The notes under the pieces were generated by a model. The model ran no database searches and was not told the DNA's origin. It saw nothing but the letters and a program-made list of their open reading frames with translations. 64,000 bases of DNA from Acidobacteriaceae bacterium. Its GTDB lineage: Bacteria; Acidobacteriota; Terriglobia; Terriglobales; Acidobacteriaceae. The stretch covers positions 32,099 through 96,098 of the forward strand of contig PLBY01000047.1 in assembly GCA_003134655.1 (NCBI GenBank), written 5' to 3'. Both the position numbers and the translations under genes were made by a program. Within the stretch, counting starts at the first letter, position 1. Each line of letters begins with the position of its first letter. Shown here one piece after another: positions 62,750 to 64,000 of the stretch.

Positions 62750-63764
62750 GGAACGACCTGATTAACTACATGCGGAACAGCGTGAAGGTGGTTATCGACG
62801 CCTACGACGGTACGACGACGTTTTACGTGTTCGATACGGAGGATCCGATCATCGCAGCCTACCGCCGGATCTTTCCGGGTCTGTTCAAAGACGCGGCCAT
62901 GATGCCGCCGGGTCTGCGCAAGCACGTGCGCTACCCCGAGTTGTTGCTCAAACTGCAGGCGGAAGTGTACGGCCTGTACCACATGACGGACCCGGAGGCG
63001 TTCTACAATCGTGAGGATCTGTGGACGGTCGCCACTGAAGTCGGCATGAGCGAGGAGGCGAACAACAAACACAGGCGATGCAGCCGAATTTCGTGCTAAT
63101 GAAACTGCCGGGGGAAACTGGGGAAGAGTTCGTGGAGATTCTTCCCTTCACGCCAGCCAACCGAAATAATTTGATTGGTTGGATTGCCGGGCGCAGCGAC
63201 GGTGCACAATACGGTACTTCGGTGGTTTACAACTTTCCTAAAACGAAGCTAGTTGACGGACCGCTTCAAATCGAGGCGCGAATCGATCAGAATGCACAGC
63301 TTTCCGGACAATTGACGCTGTGGAATCAGCAAGGCTCGCACGTGCGGCGCGGTGCCCTACTTGTGATTCCGTCCGGACGCGCGTTGTTGTATGCGGAGCC
63401 GATTTACCTGCAGGCGCAGCGAAGTCCGATGCCGGAGCTGCGCCTGGTGGTGCTGGCGCTGCAGGATCGTCTGGCGTATGGACCAACCTTCGAGTCGGCG
63501 ATGGCGGCGCTTTTTGGGGGAGCGGCCTCGTCTCTGACCACACCGTCAACGAGCGCAACGGGCGGCTCCTCGGAGTCCGAGCGGAGAACACTCGCATCCC
63601 CTACGACGCCCCAATCCGCAGATTTCAACGCGCTCATCGCGGAGGCTGCAAAAGACCTTGCCGACTACCAGCGGCTGACGGCAGAAGGCAAAATCGGCGA
63701 AGCTGGACAGAAGCTTGAAGAACTGAAGCACGCACTGGACAAGCTGAACGCGCGCCAAAGATAG
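62750..63764 (+). pseudogene. Truncated and frameshifted UPF0182 membrane-protein gene
   Basis: Immediately right of the IS the sequence encodes GNDLINYMRNSVKVVIDAYDG, FYVFDTEDPIIAAYRRIFPGLF, YHMTDPEAFYNREDLWTV, the C-terminal extracellular part of UPF0182 proteins. Near 63070 the frame changes and continues as MQPNFVLMKLPGETGEEFV, TPANRNNLIGWIAGRSDG, YNFPKTKLVDGPLQIEARI and so on to the normal C-terminus (coiled coil, 63630-63764). The N-terminal membrane part, about two thirds of a normal UPF0182 protein, is absent. Both lesions make it a pseudogene. Function of the family is unknown. Confidence 0.82.
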
Positions 63765-64000
63765 TCTCGCCATGGCACCGGGATCAGCATGACTTCGCGT
63801 GACGATTGGAAGGAGAAACACACACGATAGACCAAAGTCTTCGATGTTCGCATCCAAATTTTCCCAAGGATCTATTCGGTGAAAGAAGTAATGGCCCAAT
63901 TTGCAGCTGACCCGGTCGTGATTATTCAAGGTCTTCGTCGGATTGTTGTAAGAAGCTCAAGATTGCCCGAACCACCCTTTCGTCTCCCAAGTCAGTATTG
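63765..64000. other. Terminal stretch without a recognisable gene
   Basis: I see no supported coding frame, RNA gene or repeat in the last 236 bases after the UPF0182 remnant; the only open frame is on the minus strand and is mostly a shadow of that remnant. Confidence 0.5.

Noticed and set aside
1..64000. CRISPR arrays, rRNA and complete tRNA genes, phage structural genes
   Set aside because: No regularly spaced repeats, rRNA signatures, complete cloverleaf or phage-type genes were seen anywhere in the window.

Overview
The window looks like a chromosomal segment of an acidobacterium (Acidobacteriota, probably class Terriglobia). This is inferred from three very large Oar-like TonB-dependent receptors with an N-terminal carboxypeptidase-regulatory domain and no SusD partner, four FG-GAP/ASPIC-UnbV (CRTAC1-type) proteins, several secreted TPR proteins, many Tat-exported glycosidases, and a small basic protein with AAQRARWA-type repeats. 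The genus cannot be named from this sequence.

Positions 1-10433 (+ strand) carry sugar catabolism: the end of an enolase-superfamily sugar-acid dehydratase, an FAH-fold AraD1/GguC-like enzyme, a beta-hydroxyacid dehydrogenase, a LacI regulator, an arabinose operon (AraD epimerase, a fucose/arabinose-isomerase-type enzyme, AraB kinase), a periplasmic mutarotase and a GH39 enzyme. Positions 10448-20748 carry GH127 and GH51 arabinofuranosidases, the first TonB receptor, an aldo/keto reductase and a second DUF1680 enzyme. Positions 20782-31395 hold a TPR protein, the second receptor, and two CRTAC1 proteins with another TPR protein. Positions 31476-39311 form a three-gene operon (DUF1680 enzyme, modular GH51, a DUF5695-like protein).

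Positions 39429-43929 form a 4-hydroxyproline catabolic cluster: hydroxyproline 2-epimerase with both catalytic cysteines, a DapA-family deaminase/dehydratase and a 2,5-dioxopentanoate dehydrogenase, divergent from a GntR regulator. Positions 43963-53908 are a probable operon: third receptor, a DPP-IV-like serine peptidase, an unrecognised Tat-exported protein and a GH27 enzyme. Positions 54099-59794 carry two more CRTAC1 and two more TPR genes. From 59.8 kb onward the region is decayed: an M24 peptidase pseudogene, a small basic protein, a complete IS element between CTAG copies, and a truncated and frameshifted UPF0182 gene.

The main inference is that one locus may dismantle hydroxyproline-rich plant glycoproteins such as extensins. 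Beta-L-arabinofuranosidases would remove the arabinan, the DPP-like peptidase would cut the (hydroxy)prolyl peptide, the arabinose operon would consume the sugar, and the Hyp cluster would consume the imino acid. Arabinan/RG-I and RG-II pectin are alternative glycan targets. AAACGTTT-type LacI operators lie at the lacI gene, all three receptors, two DUF1680 units and, as a variant, the arabinose operon, suggesting one local regulon. In four of these the operator sits at the same distance downstream of a recognisable promoter.
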